This document shows, in pieces, positions 28,550 through 40,852 of a stretch of DNA of 64,000 nt (the first letter of the stretch is position 1; every line of letters starts with the position of its first letter). Below the pieces are notes generated by a model that ran no database searches, had not been told where the DNA came from, and saw only the letters and a program-made list of their open reading frames with translations. Source of the DNA: Cokeromyces recurvatus. Lineage: Eukaryota > Mucoromycota > Mucoromycetes > Mucorales > Mucoraceae. Position numbers and translations under genes: made by a program. The stretch lies in contig NW_026251399.1 in assembly GCF_025118155.1 (NCBI RefSeq), forward strand, positions 558,001-622,000, written 5' to 3'.

Positions 28550-29747
28550 ATGTCAGCTATAGATAACTTAACTAAAAGTTTTGATAGCCTTCATTTTAAT
28601 TCCTCTTCTCATTCACCTTCTTGGTTAGCTGTGACTGGTAATAAATAAATAAAGGAGTATACATGTATTGTCAAACTAACCTCTTGACTGTATTATTTTA
28701 TAGAAAATCAACAAAGAAGATATCAAAAAAGTAACAGTAATCGTAATCTTCAATGTATGCCAAGTGATGATGAAGAAGATGAAGAGGATGATGAGGTTAT
28801 TTATTCGTCAGAAAGTGATGATGACAACGAAAAAAGAAATAGGAAGGATTTAAAATCAACATTAATTCCTGTTCATAATAAATCAAAGTTACAAATAATT
28901 CCTTTACCAAGTGATGAAGAAGACAACTCAGGTAAATAAAGAATATTCATTTCTATCCCAGTTTTTCATTTTTATTTTTATTTCCCCCCCTCTTAACCCC
29001 TTCTCCATCCCTTTTTCTCCTTTTTTTTCTCCCTCTTATACTCTTTATGACTACTGTTGTTATAAACTCTCTTTCTAATTATATACACACTTACTTGTAT
29101 TTATTCATATAAACATAGATGAGGAAGAAGATGAGGAAGAAGAAGAGGATGATGAAGAAGTATTCACTTCAGTCAACGCAAACAAAAGGTCAATACAAGA
29201 GGAAATTTCGTTACAATTTTATGGAAATAATAATCGATCTGCACCTAGCCTATCACATCATTATGAGCATAAAATACAACAGCAGAATTTAGATGGAAAT
29301 AATTTATTAGTAGGATTAGAAGGATCTACTACAAAAAATCGATCTATTTCAACAGATGATTTAACAAGATACATGATAAATAATAATAATGATAATGATG
29401 ATGATGATAACAAGGCTATTCTTAGTCAGCAACATAAATATCATGTCACTCCTCCTACCTTACATCCTACATATCAACATCAACATTCACAGCAATTTCA
29501 ATACATTCAACCTCAATATAATGTGCATTCTACTACTAATCATAGAAAACAATTACAACGCATGACTAGTACTCCTAATAATAATTCAATGATGATGTCT
29601 GGCATGGATCTTTTAATACAAAGAGAACAAGAAAAAGCTGAAGCTAAACGACAAAAGCCAAAGATTGATCCAGGAAAGGCAAAAATAAAAGGATTATTAG
29701 GAAAATTACCCGAAGCAGGTACACATAATATTAATTTTCAGCAAATT

Positions 29748-29792
<45 letters not shown>

Positions 29793-30104
29793 CAACAACA
29801 ACAATTTGTGCCTAATAATAAAAAGCCTATCATCGCTAGACAACCCTATAATGGATATAATAGTTTTAATCAACAATATTATCATACAGGGCAGCCTTCC
29901 ATCATGATTGACTATTATAATAACAGAACTTCTATACCACCAATGTATAATAACAATCAACAGCAACAACAGCTTTATCATCAAATGGGTTATTTAACAA
30001 CAAATAATAATATTCAACCTGCTATTCCTAGACCTGGAAGTGCCATGTCTTCCTATCAATTAAACAAGAAGCATTCTGCTGCATTTCTTTCTTTTCCTCA
30101 GTAA
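28550..30104 (+). CDS. Acidic, Asn/Gln-rich low-complexity protein of unknown function
   Basis: Exons 28550-28637, 28704-28931 and 29119-30104 give 433 aa. The first third has acidic patches (PSDDEEDEEDDEVIYSSES, later DEEEDEEEEEDDEEV) that continue across intron 2. The middle is rich in Asn, His and Gln. A more conserved-looking block at about residues 288-325 reads MDLLIQREQEKAEAKRQKPK followed by IDPGKAKIKGLLGKLPEAG, predicted to be a charged helix. A glutamine run encoded by CAG and CAA triplets follows (29749-29805). The tail is Asn/Tyr/Gln-rich. There are no membrane segments and no enzyme motifs. I do not recognise it. The acidic clusters with flanking serines look like CK2 sites (inference). 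The start is the first ATG after a T-rich leader. Confidence 0.75.
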
Positions 30105-31033
30105 TCAATAAATATAAGTTTATACCACAATATATAGTCTTGTGTTAAATACAAAAAAAAAAGTCTATTTGAGTTAACATATAAGTCTCTTTTATTCATT
30201 TTAGTCTTAATTATATGTGTATCTTTTGCTATAGAAAGATACATTGAATAATAAATTAGATCAAGAGAAATAATTATTAATAAAATATATTATTTGTTTA
30301 TTTTATTTTTTTTGCTGTTGTTACTTTACTGATGACGTCATTATTAAATTGAATACTATTCTTTATGGAAATAATAATAATATAGTTTATTTTAACCAAC
30401 AAAATTGTGTAGCACGCTAACGAGTATCATTCTTGTCAAATAGTATACAATTTAGCAACTTTTATAGCCTACGCTTTGATTTAATAAATCGTGTATTGGA
30501 CTTGTTTTAATTTAAAACGATAAATTTATTTCGTATAATGTATATCTATAAATGAGCCCTCTTAGATAACTTTCTATAATATAGTAAGTCTGTTTCTTTA
30601 ATTATGTTCAATAAAATAAAACCGTATATATTACATTATTAAAGTCATGTATATTCTTGATATCTTCTGAAAATACCATATTTACAGTATTTTTTTATAA
30701 TAGCTTGCACTCAATTACCAAGATATTACTCTTGTAAGTAAATCCTTTATGACTTGTAAATATGTTAATAGGAAGAATCTCTTATTAGAAGTTACAAACA
30801 ACAATACCATTCCATTTATAGAAAAACTTTATAAAATCATATAGTTCATACTTGAAGTAAAACTGTATTATTTCTTAATTCACAAAAAAAAAAAAATAGC
30901 TGCTATTTGTCCATATAATAATAAAACTATAGGCTATTTGGTACTTTAAACATTGCACAGTCTTGATACAGGATTTTACACTAAAATTAGATGTTATTTT
31001 TTTTTCTGGATGAATCCAAATTAATTTTCAGAT

Positions 31034-33545
31034 ACACTGCTTATTCTTTTTGGACGAAAGGGAAAATAAAATCAGAAGATAATAAATCAATCTATTTTCA
31101 AAGGTCTCGGCGGTTGCATTTTGATACGAGGTAGCTACCTCTGTACACGCCTCAGCCAGACATTGACTTGCACCGCTTATTAAAGTTACGACATGGCATG
31201 CCTTAGGTTATCTCTTTTAAAGTTATCCCATTGCTGTAAAAGATTTGGACTGACTAGAGAGCTACTGGAGAGGCCTCCTGTTATTGACCAATTGACATAT
31301 AGTGTATACCAAAATTGTTGCTCAAAAATGAACCCTGGGGCAGGCTCATTGGGATTTTGTAAAAGATATTAATTTACAAACAACTTTGCGATAATTTTCT
31401 CTTTCAGGACACCTTTTTATTCTTCTTTGATGCAATTATCAAAAGGAAGCTTCCGCGTGTACGCAGTATAATTATATCCAAGGTTTTTGCTTTTGATAAA
31501 ATATAGAAAGAGCATTTAGGGGAGCGTGCAGAGCTATGACCTGAAAGCTTACATCTTGAACAAGCAACTTCGGTACTGGCTTGTGTTTTCTGTCTTTTAG
31601 CATCCTTTTTTTTTTTTTTTTTTTAGCTCTTTTAACGTTTTCTGACTGTTTTCGTTTTTTATTAGTACTAGTGCCAACTATTCTTCAATAAATAAGTGGG
31701 TGTTTAGCACCTTATTCTACATACGAACAACTATACCTTCGTCACCAGTCTCGGGTGAATATAACGAGCATTCTTTATAGTTTTTTTGTTAAGTGTCCTT
31801 TCTGACCACAATCAAAGCATGTGGCATCGATGATGTTATTGTTAATTTTGATTAGATATGTGCACTAATAATAATACTTGCTTGAAAGCTCATTCTTCTC
31901 TAGACGACTGTCATAAATAGCTTTTTTCTCGTTAAAAATAAATGATTGATGCATGTCTTTGTATGAAATAAGCGAAGATTAGTAAAGAAGGTAAAGAAAA
32001 TGTGACATATTTGTGGAAAATTTAAGGTTGATTTGCATTTCAAAAAAAAAAAAATAATAGAAATCGAGTGTAGTCCTTTTTGGTAAATATTCCACTTATT
32101 AAAAAGGCTAAGGTCTTAAGAAAAAAACAAGAGCAACATTTTGATATGGCATGTAAATTATTTCTCTTACAGTGTTCATTATTAGCGATGTCATAACAAT
32201 ATCTTGAGTAACATCTTCTATTGTTCTGTCTGGCACAACTATCATCTGTTGGATGTAGTTTGAACGCGAATCAATATAGAGTTGTTAGTTACGCAGTAAG
32301 TCTGGACTCAACTGGAGCTAAATAATCATGCCTATATGTATATTATTTGAGATCTCTGGATTTCAGGATTCTTTCTGTTTTCGTTTGGCTGATATATGAT
32401 ATAGTGAAAGTGCACGATATGAATTACATGTCATATCTGTGCATATTCTTTATTAATTGTCGGTGTATTTCACCACAATATTTACCAATGCTGTATCTTA
32501 AATATGACTGTCAAATCTATACTTTCATATATCTGTACACACGTAGTCTCCCATGTATGTACGCGTACTCTAGAATTATCAGTGTGTTAACTTAATTGAC
32601 AATATAGAGTTTATTGATCCCTCAAGGCAAAACCTTTTAAAATGAAAAACAACCTAATAGGAATCCAACCATTTGATATTCACTAGAGCCATTTACAACA
32701 CTTGACAAAAATGTGTTAACAGAACCTTGTTCAAAAGGGATTAACAATGATAGGGGCACTGCCACAACTTTTAGTGAGCCTGTTTTATTAGCAGATGAGC
32801 AAATCGTATCTTACAAAAAAAAAAAGGAAGAATAATATACCTGAAAAGTCCTCTGCTGATATCAATGCCATTGGTAATGTACAAAGCCTATGGGTCTGGT
32901 AACGTAAAAAAAACAGTTCCTTGAACTTATGTAGAAAAAAAAATGACAAATATGTAAAACAGATAAAAAAAATCATGAATGCGTATCCTATTGTAGCCTT
33001 AGTTTAAAAAATAAAATGGATGACTTGAATAAGCACACTAAGTACCATTTACACATTTTTATGGACAAGTGTAGGGTGCATTATTCTCTGTTTGTCGTAA
33101 ATGCCATAAGCCAGCGTGACTATGAACCGCTATTAATGAGCCCTCATATTCACTCTTTTTGTGCTCTATCAAAGATGTTGGTTCAAGATCATTAGAAAAA
33201 ATAAGAATTCTTTTTGGAAAAACCAGACACGCATACATCTTGTATTGCTGAGCATTATAAGCAAGTTTATGTTGCTAATTGCTAAGGATGGATGTGATGT
33301 ACAGAGGCCTTCTGGGATCGAGGAAGTCCTCTGTGTTTTTAAGTTGCAATTTATCAAAGGAGCGTAAGGTTAAAACGCACTTCATTACATTAGACATAAT
33401 ACTTATGCAACGTCTGTGATCCACCTTTTTTTTTTTTTAAGAAACAGGGTTTTCCTTTTTGGGATTTGATTATTACAAGTGAACTCATTTTTTTTTTTCG
33501 TCTGATTTTATTTTTCCTTTCGTCCAAAAAGTGTAAGCAGAGTGT
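31034..33545. mobile_element. Degraded element bounded by a 45-bp inverted pair
   Basis: 31034-31077 and 33499-33545 are inverted copies of about 45 bp. Reading inward from each end they share TGCTTA, then TTTTTGGACGAAAGG and AAAATAAAATCAGA, with two small differences. Both outer ends begin CACT. I could not find a clear target-site duplication. The 2.4 kb interior has no intact transposase. It could be a decayed DNA transposon, with the gag-like fragment as a nested older insertion. Confidence 0.45.
31775..32260 (-). pseudogene. Remnant of a gag-like (retroelement ORF1-type) protein with CCHC zinc knuckle
   Basis: On the minus strand, one frame reads CFDCGQKGHLTKK at about 31822-31785, matching the C-x2-C-x4-H spacing of a retroviral-type zinc knuckle, with the last Cys lost next to a stop. 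Upstream in the same direction are further coding-like pieces such as RTIEDVTQDIVMTSL and MPYQNVALVFFL, broken by stops and A-run shifts. CCHC knuckles after an RNA-binding N-terminus are typical of LINE ORF1 and LTR gag proteins of fungi. The family is not determined. Confidence 0.5.
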
Positions 33546-33843
33546 CTCCTCCACTTCGTGATCCAGGCAGAAAATTACTCAATTGGTTGTCTCTTTAAAC
33601 TTGTTAGCAATATTACCCCCTTTCTTTCACACCTTCTCTTCTTCGTCCTTTCCTTTACCTTTTTACCTCTTGTCCCGTAAGAGGGTTTTTTAGATATTTT
33701 TTTTTCACATAATTTGAACTGACCTGGGCAATCCAATATAACAAAGATATTATGTGCTCATAGATCGCTTTATAAATTTTAATCGTATTCATTTTGCCAT
33801 ACATTTTTTATCCTCTCCCCTTTTTTTTTTGCCAGATCTGCCA

Positions 33844-33846
<3 letters not shown>

Positions 33847-33893
<47 letters not shown>

Positions 33894-33990
33894 CCAATAA
33901 AATCAACAAAAAAAAAAAATCCTCTTTGCGTGTTTTATAAAAACAGGACAAATCGCGCTTTTAATTAATTTTTTTTTTTTTTTTTTTTTT
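33847..33990. repeat. Poly-A and poly-T tracts before the chromatin remodeller gene
   Basis: A44 at 33847-33890, an A13 run shortly after, and a T run of about 22 bases ending at 33990, eight bases before the ATG of the remodeller. Confidence 0.8.
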
Positions 33991-33998
33991 ACAACGAA

Positions 33999-36900
33999 AT
34001 GAAATTCTATGAATTCTTGTCGAAGGATGTAAGACAGTTAAACGCAAAGTCATGTATTTACTTACTAAACTATGACTCTCTTGAAACAGGAAATAAAAAA
34101 TAAATACAATCCAATTCAAATAAATTTAAAACCTTGGCCTTATAAATCTTCCATTAAAGGAATTGAAAAACGTAAAAAAACTAAGAATGGAACATTGATT
34201 TATTTTGTTAAATTTAGAGATGGTCAAATCAAAAAAGTAAAATTACATTATATATTGTTGAATTAAAAAGACCTCCTTTATATATAAAAAATGTGTATAT
34301 AATCTAAACTTTTTTCTTTCCTTTTTTTTTAAAAAAAAAAATACATACATACATACATACATGTATATAAATATATAGGTTTTAGCAGATAGCTTAATTC
34401 AAGTAAATAAACCACTCATAGATCAATTTGAATCAAACCTACATAAAAACCAAAAAAAGAAAGTGACATTTACACCTAGAGTGACAAGACAGACTATAAA
34501 AACAAAAAATAAAAAAAAGAGAATAATAGCTGAAGACAGTAATGAAAGTGATGACACTTATCAAGACGATGATGATGATAACTTCATTGACGATCGATCT
34601 TTTAGTAGTGGTCAATCAGATGGCGATAATGATGAACTACAATCGCAAATGAAATCTATTATTTCTAATACAACACAAAGTGGCCGCAGTTCTGTTAGAC
34701 CCGCTTCCTTTCTTGAACAGTTTTATAATAACAAAGTCTTTGGAAGTAATAAAAAAGCCAAAAAACCACCAACCGCCTCTATACCACTCTATACTGATGA
34801 TGTATTTATCAGCTGTCATTCAAAATTATGTCTTAAATGTCATCGCTACAGTGAACCAAACAATGAGCGTGATCCTGTAGACTTTGAATATGGTCCACTG
34901 GCAAGGAGATCACGTGCATTACTGTGCAAATCATGCTCTTCTTCATACCATAACAATTGCTTCGCTTTCCGTCCTAATAAAAATGGAGATGGTTTTATTT
35001 GTCCAAAATGTATAAAGAGCACTATTTGTTCACGATGTAACAAGAATGCCGCAAAAAGGAAAGAGGAGCATTCAGTCTCCTTTCGTTGTATAACTTGTTT
35101 TCGATTATTTCATATGGAATGTATTAAACCAGGCGTATCATCAGAACTTATTAATCTAGCCGAAAATGTTAAAATACTAGATGTTTATCAGAGAGGTCAA
35201 TGCTTCGAATGCCACACCTATGAAGATATGTCTGTAGATTCTATTGTAGAAGAGAGAATACAAAATGGTGTAAAGGAATTAAGAATAAAATGGAAAGGAA
35301 TGTCGTATCGTCATACCAACTGGGTGAATGAAAATTGGGTTCAGTACTTCAATACTAGCTTGTATCGATTTTATATTAAAAAGAAATTACAAAGGACTTT
35401 GGTCCCGTTCTCCGAGGATTGGCTAGTTATCGATCGTATCTTAGACGTAGAATGGAAAGACAAAGAAAAAACACAAGTAAAACGAGTATTAGCTGTCTTT
35501 AAGGATTTAGATTATGGTGAAGGTAAAAAAGAAAAAAAAATGGTTTTAGTATATATATTCAATTTTGTTTGGTGTACACATAGCCGTATGGGATGAGCCT
35601 CCAGCCAAAGAAGATACAGATTTATATCCTGATTATGAACTAGCTATGAAGAGATATTTGCAAGCAATGAAAGTTACTCCCCCTAAGGGTATAAAAGCCT
35701 TGGTGCAGCAAGTTCGTTCCGCAGCTACTGCAGAAAGTTATGAGAAACATGAATTGAAGGCTCAACCTTCATTTATTACTGGTGGAAAATTAATGAAACA
35801 TCAGATGGAAGCACTTAAGTAAGTGATTATAGATATATAGCAATTTGAAAGACTAATTATATACTCCTTTTTTCTTTGTTTAGTTGGCTTATTTATCAAT
35901 GGGAAAAAAAACAATCATGTATTTTAGCAGATGATATGGGCTTAGGAAAGACAATTCAAATTATTTCCTTTTTATATTTTTTATACAAGAGATTTGATAT
36001 TTACCCTTTTATTGTTGTCGTTCCTAACAGTACAGCTACAAACTGGATTAGAGAATTTCAAAAATGGGCATCCGATATGACTGTAGTCCCCTTTTTTGGT
36101 CTTGCAACGGCAAGAAATTTAGCTCTAAAACATGAAATTTTTAATGGAAAAGGACAATTAAGATGTCATGTTGTTGTAGCCACTTATGAATCAGCACTCG
36201 ATAAATCTAACTTGCATGATCTCTTTTGGCCAGTTTTGATTGTTGATGAATCACAACGTCTAAAGAGTGATACGTCCCTTTTGTTCAAGTCTTTGAGCAA
36301 ATTAAAAGTCGACCATACTGTTTTATTAACCGGCACACCATTACAAAACAATCTACGCGAACTGTTCAATATCATGCATTTCATTCATCCAGATGATTTT
36401 CAGGGTTATGAAGCTGATGATTATCAAGAAATGACAGCTGCTCAAGTAGAAGAGCTTCATAACCGTTTAAGACCACATTTCTTAAGACGAACAAAAGAAG
36501 AAGTTCTTAAGAAGCTTCCTCCAAAATATGAACTGATTGTTCCTGTTTCTATGACATCTCTTCAGAAAGAAATTTATAAGCAAATTTTAACCCAAGAGCT
36601 CTTTGAAACGTTATCGCTTACAAATGCACGAAGGCAAAAGGGTATTTCAAGCATCTTTGTAAACTTAAGAAAAATTTTAAATCATCCTTACTTTATTGAT
36701 GGTGTTGAAAAGCAACTGCCGACTATAGAGGAAGTTCAGAAAGCAATGATTAATGCCTGTGCAAAACTTAAACTCTTTCATCAAATGCTACCCAAGCTTC
36801 GTGAGCGTGGACATCGTATTCTCTTATTTTCGACCATGACCCGCACCTTAGATCTTCTAGAAGACTATTTTACGTATGAAAATGTACGCTATGTTAGGTT

Positions 36901-39388
36901 AGACGGCCGCACACGTGAACGTGATCGAGTAAGAAGTATTGATGCATTTAATGCACCAGATTCGAAAATAGATGTCTTTTTACTCAGTACAAGGGCTGGT
37001 GGTGTCGGCATTAATTTAGCAACAGCCGATACCATCATTATTTGGGATTCTGATTTCAACCCTTATGCTGATTTACAAGCTATCAGTCGTGCACATCGTA
37101 TTGGTCAATCAAACATGGTCCTTATTTATCGTTTCATGACCCGTCTCTCGGTTGAAGAAAAGATTTTGCAAATTGGTAAACGAAAGATGGCGCTTGAACA
37201 CGTTGTTGTTGAACGCATGAAGGCTGATGAGGAAGAAAATCTTGAAGATATTGAGTCAATTCTCAAATATGGTACAGAAGCCCTCTTTTCTAATGATGAC
37301 TCGAAAGATATTGTCTATGATGATGCTGCTATTGATAATCTTTTAGATCGTGAACAATATCGTCAGGTTGCAACAGAACAACAAATAAAGGAAGTAGAGG
37401 AATTAGAAGGTAAAGCAGCAGAGCCTAATGGGTTAAATTTCTCCTTTGCCAAGGTTTGGCAAAAAGATGGCAATACAGAAGAATTAGCAACTGAAGACAT
37501 AAATCGGGAACAAACAGATGCTGATTTTTGGGAGAAATTTTTAGTAGAACAAAAAAAGGAAGCTGAAAGGAAAAAGGAAGAAAAAAGACAAGCTGAATTA
37601 AATATGGGCAGAGGTGCTCGTAAAAGAACTGCTGTGGTAATAATATTCATTCTAATATATATATATATATGACATTTATCTACATATGCTAATCACTTTT
37701 TTTTTTACTAGACTTATAAAGAAGCAGGGTTCAATGCAGAAAATGAGAATAAAAAGAAAAACAAATATAAAAAGAAAGCTGGAAATAAAGGTTCAGATGA
37801 TGATGATTATCAGTATATTGAAGTCCTGAATAGTGATCCTGAGGAGCTGGATACGGCAGACGTTGCATCTAATGCGTTAGAAGATCTTCAATCATTGAAT
37901 CCTGAAGCTTGGGCACAAGCTGTAAATACTCGATATGAGCAAGATGCTAAAATGAATGGCAATCCACATATAAGACCACAACCTATTATACCACGGCAAG
38001 ACAACTTTATTATGTATGTACCTCCACAGCAATATACACAATATCCTATACACTATTATCCACAGTATTATATCCACCCACAAACACAGCAGCCAATGCA
38101 ACAGCCAATGCAACAACAAGTACAGCAATCAACATGGCAGTCAGCACAGCAGCCAACATGGCATTCAGCACAGCAGCCAACATGGCAGCCAGTGCAGCAG
38201 CCAGTGCAGCAGCAAGCACAACAACAAGCACAACAACAAGCACAACAACAAGCACAACAACAAGCACAACAACAAGCACAACAACAAGCACAGCAGCAAG
38301 TGCAGCAACAAGCACAACAACAAGCACAACAACAAGCACAACAACAAGCACAGCAGCAAGCACAACAACAAGCACAGCAGCAAGCACAGCAGCAAGCACA
38401 ACAACAAGCACAACAACAAGTGCAGCAGCAAGTGCAGCAACAAGCACAACAACAAGTACACAAGTCTATATATCAATCCATGCATCAAAATATTATATCA
38501 CAACATACACCCCAAAAAGGACAACAAGCTCCTCAATCTACTGCTTCACAAAACCAGTCATCTAGCCATTATTTTTTACAGTATCCTGTATTGCCACCAT
38601 TAACGATTCCCCCAGATTATAAAGAAACCCATTTCAAAATGATAGAATCACAAGGAAAAAAAGAGTTAAACAAATTTAAAAAATTCATGAAAACCGAATA
38701 TTTATCACAGCGATTAACACCTGAAAATTTTAATCAATGTAAAACTAATATGATCAATACATTTATTGAAAAGATTACGACAAAATCTTTAAGTATTATT
38801 AGTAGAGAATGTCGAAACGATCTAAGCTTAGGATATAATGAAGCAGTTGTTGGTCAAATCCTTAGACAAAAGCAAGAACTTATCAGGGAAAACGGAAGTA
38901 AGATTATTGAGATGATGGAAAAGGAAATCTATTCGCATGCTTTGCATTTACGAGATATTCGTGAGCAAAAGATACTAGAAGATCAACGTAAGCAGATATT
39001 ACAGCAACAAGAGATTTTAGAACGACAGCTCGATTTTCAACATAAATTGCAAACTGAGGAATTACGTCAACAACAAATTATGCAAAGACAACAATTAAAT
39101 GAATTCTTTAATCAGATACATTCGAGCTTGTGTCACAAACAACAAAAAATTGCATTTCCACAAATAAGTCTACAGCAAGGGAATAGTAACTATTCAATTG
39201 CGCATAATGGAGAGAGCTCTCAGGGACGAAATATAACTCCTATACAGTTAACTGCTATGCCACTTTTACTTTCAACTTCACAATCGGATAGGCCATCTCA
39301 ACCTCTTTGTTTGCCACAATCTTCCCAGCCCAAGTCTCTACCATCTCCACCTTCTCCTTCTTCAGAAGAAGTGATTGAGATTGATTAA
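33999..39388 (+). CDS. PHD-chromodomain-SNF2 chromatin remodeller, Mi-2/CHD3-Mit1 type
   Basis: Exons 33999-34028, 34090-34236, 34379-35522, 35584-35818, 35884-37636 and 37712-39388 give 1,661 aa. The N-terminus has a small beta-rich module (GTLIYFVKFRDGQIKKVL) and an acidic linker. Cys/His-rich PHD-like fingers cover about residues 205-345 (CLKCH..., CKSC, CPKC, CSRC, CITC, CFEC). Chromodomain-like segments follow (ELRIKWKGMSYRHTNWV; DLDYGEAVWDEPP after splicing). The Snf2 ATPase begins at about 510 with ADDMGLGKTIQ (motif I), VDESQRLKSD (motif II), LTGTPLQNN (III), and the helicase C lobe with STRAGGVGINLATAD and QAISRAHRIGQ (VI). The C-terminus has a long Gln/Ala repeat (about 1257-1353) and a Q-rich coiled coil. 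Order PHD, chromo, SNF2 fits the Mi-2 class, in fungi the SHREC remodeller Mit1, which acts in heterochromatin silencing. The Mit1 assignment is inference. Confidence 0.88.
38192..38460 (+). repeat. 12-bp minisatellite encoding Gln-Gln-Ala-Gln repeats
   Basis: About 22 imperfect copies of a 12-base unit (CAACAAGCACAA and CAG/GTG variants) lie inside the remodeller gene and encode QQAQ repeats with occasional Val. Because the unit is a multiple of three with no stop in any frame, all six frames stay open and create spurious Cys-rich, Thr/Ser-rich, Leu-rich and Lys/His-rich open frames. Confidence 0.95.
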
Positions 39389-40852
39389 AATCAAGATGAT
39401 AGATGTGAATAAAGATATTATGTATGATTTAATGTATTTGTGTATATAAATAAATATTATTGGAATTTTTTAGCAAATTTAAGTTGAGCATGTGTGCTTT
39501 AATTACGTTCAAACTAGTTTAGAATATAGAAAAAACCATAAATTTCTTCCTTTTTTTTTTTTTTTTTTTTTTTGTTTTAAAGTAAAATGTTGAATTAGAA
39601 TTTTTGCACTAAGAAACACCTATTATAGCTTCTGAATGAGAATACTAAAGTATCAAAATTAAAAAGAAACACCATTTGACATTTCATTTCCTACCCCTTG
39701 ATTTAAATAAGCGCCCATTGGTATTGCGACTACTGTGTACACATACTATTTGAAAAAGATAATCTTTTGGCACCCTCCCCCTTCATAAAGTATAGTCAGG
39801 AATAGAAATAAAACTAGCCATTTAACATTGATATATGTTGAAAAATAGGTAAGATTCATACACTACTGGAAAGAAAGATATTATGGAGAGTTATTTGGTT
39901 TTCTACTCTTTCATTTTCTTAATAATAATAATAAACGCACGCCTATCAAGTATTTATCTGAATTAAATCCTTATTAAACGGTTCTGGTTTGTTGTTAAGA
40001 GCAAAACTATTAGATATTATGAGTTAAAAGAAGCAGAAAATCTAATATCAAAAATAACTAAAGTTTAAATCAATAAAGTCTAGGTTTTATATATATAAAT
40101 AAATATTCTATCTAGTTGAATCAATTTGGATGGTATCTTTAATATAGAAAGGAGAACTACTTTAAAAGGTGCTTGTTGTGTCAAGTCATAAGAATTAATT
40201 CAAAAGGAAGGTAAATAATATGAGAGTATTTGTATTTTTCGTGAATAAGAATGATAAGAATATAACGAAATTGTATTTGGTGATACAATCAAGAATTATT
40301 ATAATGATATTTATGCCTTTTGGTAACTTTAAGAGAGATCAGTTATTATGAGTACTTTGTATTATTCTTGGTTTATCATCAGCTTGACTTGCAGAGCTAT
40401 TTTTATAAATTTAGATTCAGTAAAAGAAGATATATTTTATATGTGTATAAACCTTTTTTCTATACAAGGATAAATAAACTTGGTATGAACATAGACAGAA
40501 TTATCATAGAAATGCATTCTATTATCTGAGTCTTTTTTTTTTACATGGAAAGAGGCAAGATGAATTGACTTTTAAAATAAACAATAAAAAGAGGGAAATT
40601 GATTTTTGGTTTGAATAGAAATGAATTGTGAGACGAATATTGAAAGTTTCTTGTACTAGAAGCGAGTCAAAGATACACCGATACACACGTGTAATACCAC
40701 TATCATCAAAAGCCTTTAAAGCAATTGCGCAATGAAGATGCCTACTACACAAGGAGTTACTATCTAAGCTAATCAGAAATATAGAGTAACTTACAAATTA
40801 TGGCTAATACAAACTATGTCTAACAAAGAAGTTTTATCAATTCAGCACAATC
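39389..40852. other. Intergenic region downstream of the remodeller gene
   Basis: About 1.5 kb, AT-rich, with a T run at 39549-39573. No supported gene. Open frames at 40320-40529 and 40522-40752 (minus) have no recognisable features. Confidence 0.55.

Larger units (their letters stand above)
30105..33998. other. Gene-poor region with decayed mobile-element sequence
   Basis: No intact gene is seen. The part from about 31034 to 33545 is less AT-biased and is bracketed by a 45-bp inverted pair. Inside it, the minus strand around 31775-32260 carries a broken gag-like frame with a CCHC zinc knuckle. From 33560 to 33700 the plus strand is pyrimidine-rich. Long A and T runs (33847-33890, 33963-33990) lie just before the next gene. 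Confidence 0.55.

Noticed and set aside
29749..29984. Leucine-rich minus-strand frame
   Set aside because: It is the antisense of a CAG/CAA glutamine run in the acidic Q-rich gene.
32347..33367. Short open frames with Cys and aromatic residues in the gene-poor region
   Set aside because: No motif, no ATG context and no splicing partners; they lie inside the decayed element.
38016..38603. Several long open frames in all six frames (Cys-rich, Leu-rich, Lys/His/Asn-rich, Thr/Ser-rich)
   Set aside because: All are alternative readings of the 12-bp QQAQ minisatellite inside the remodeller gene.
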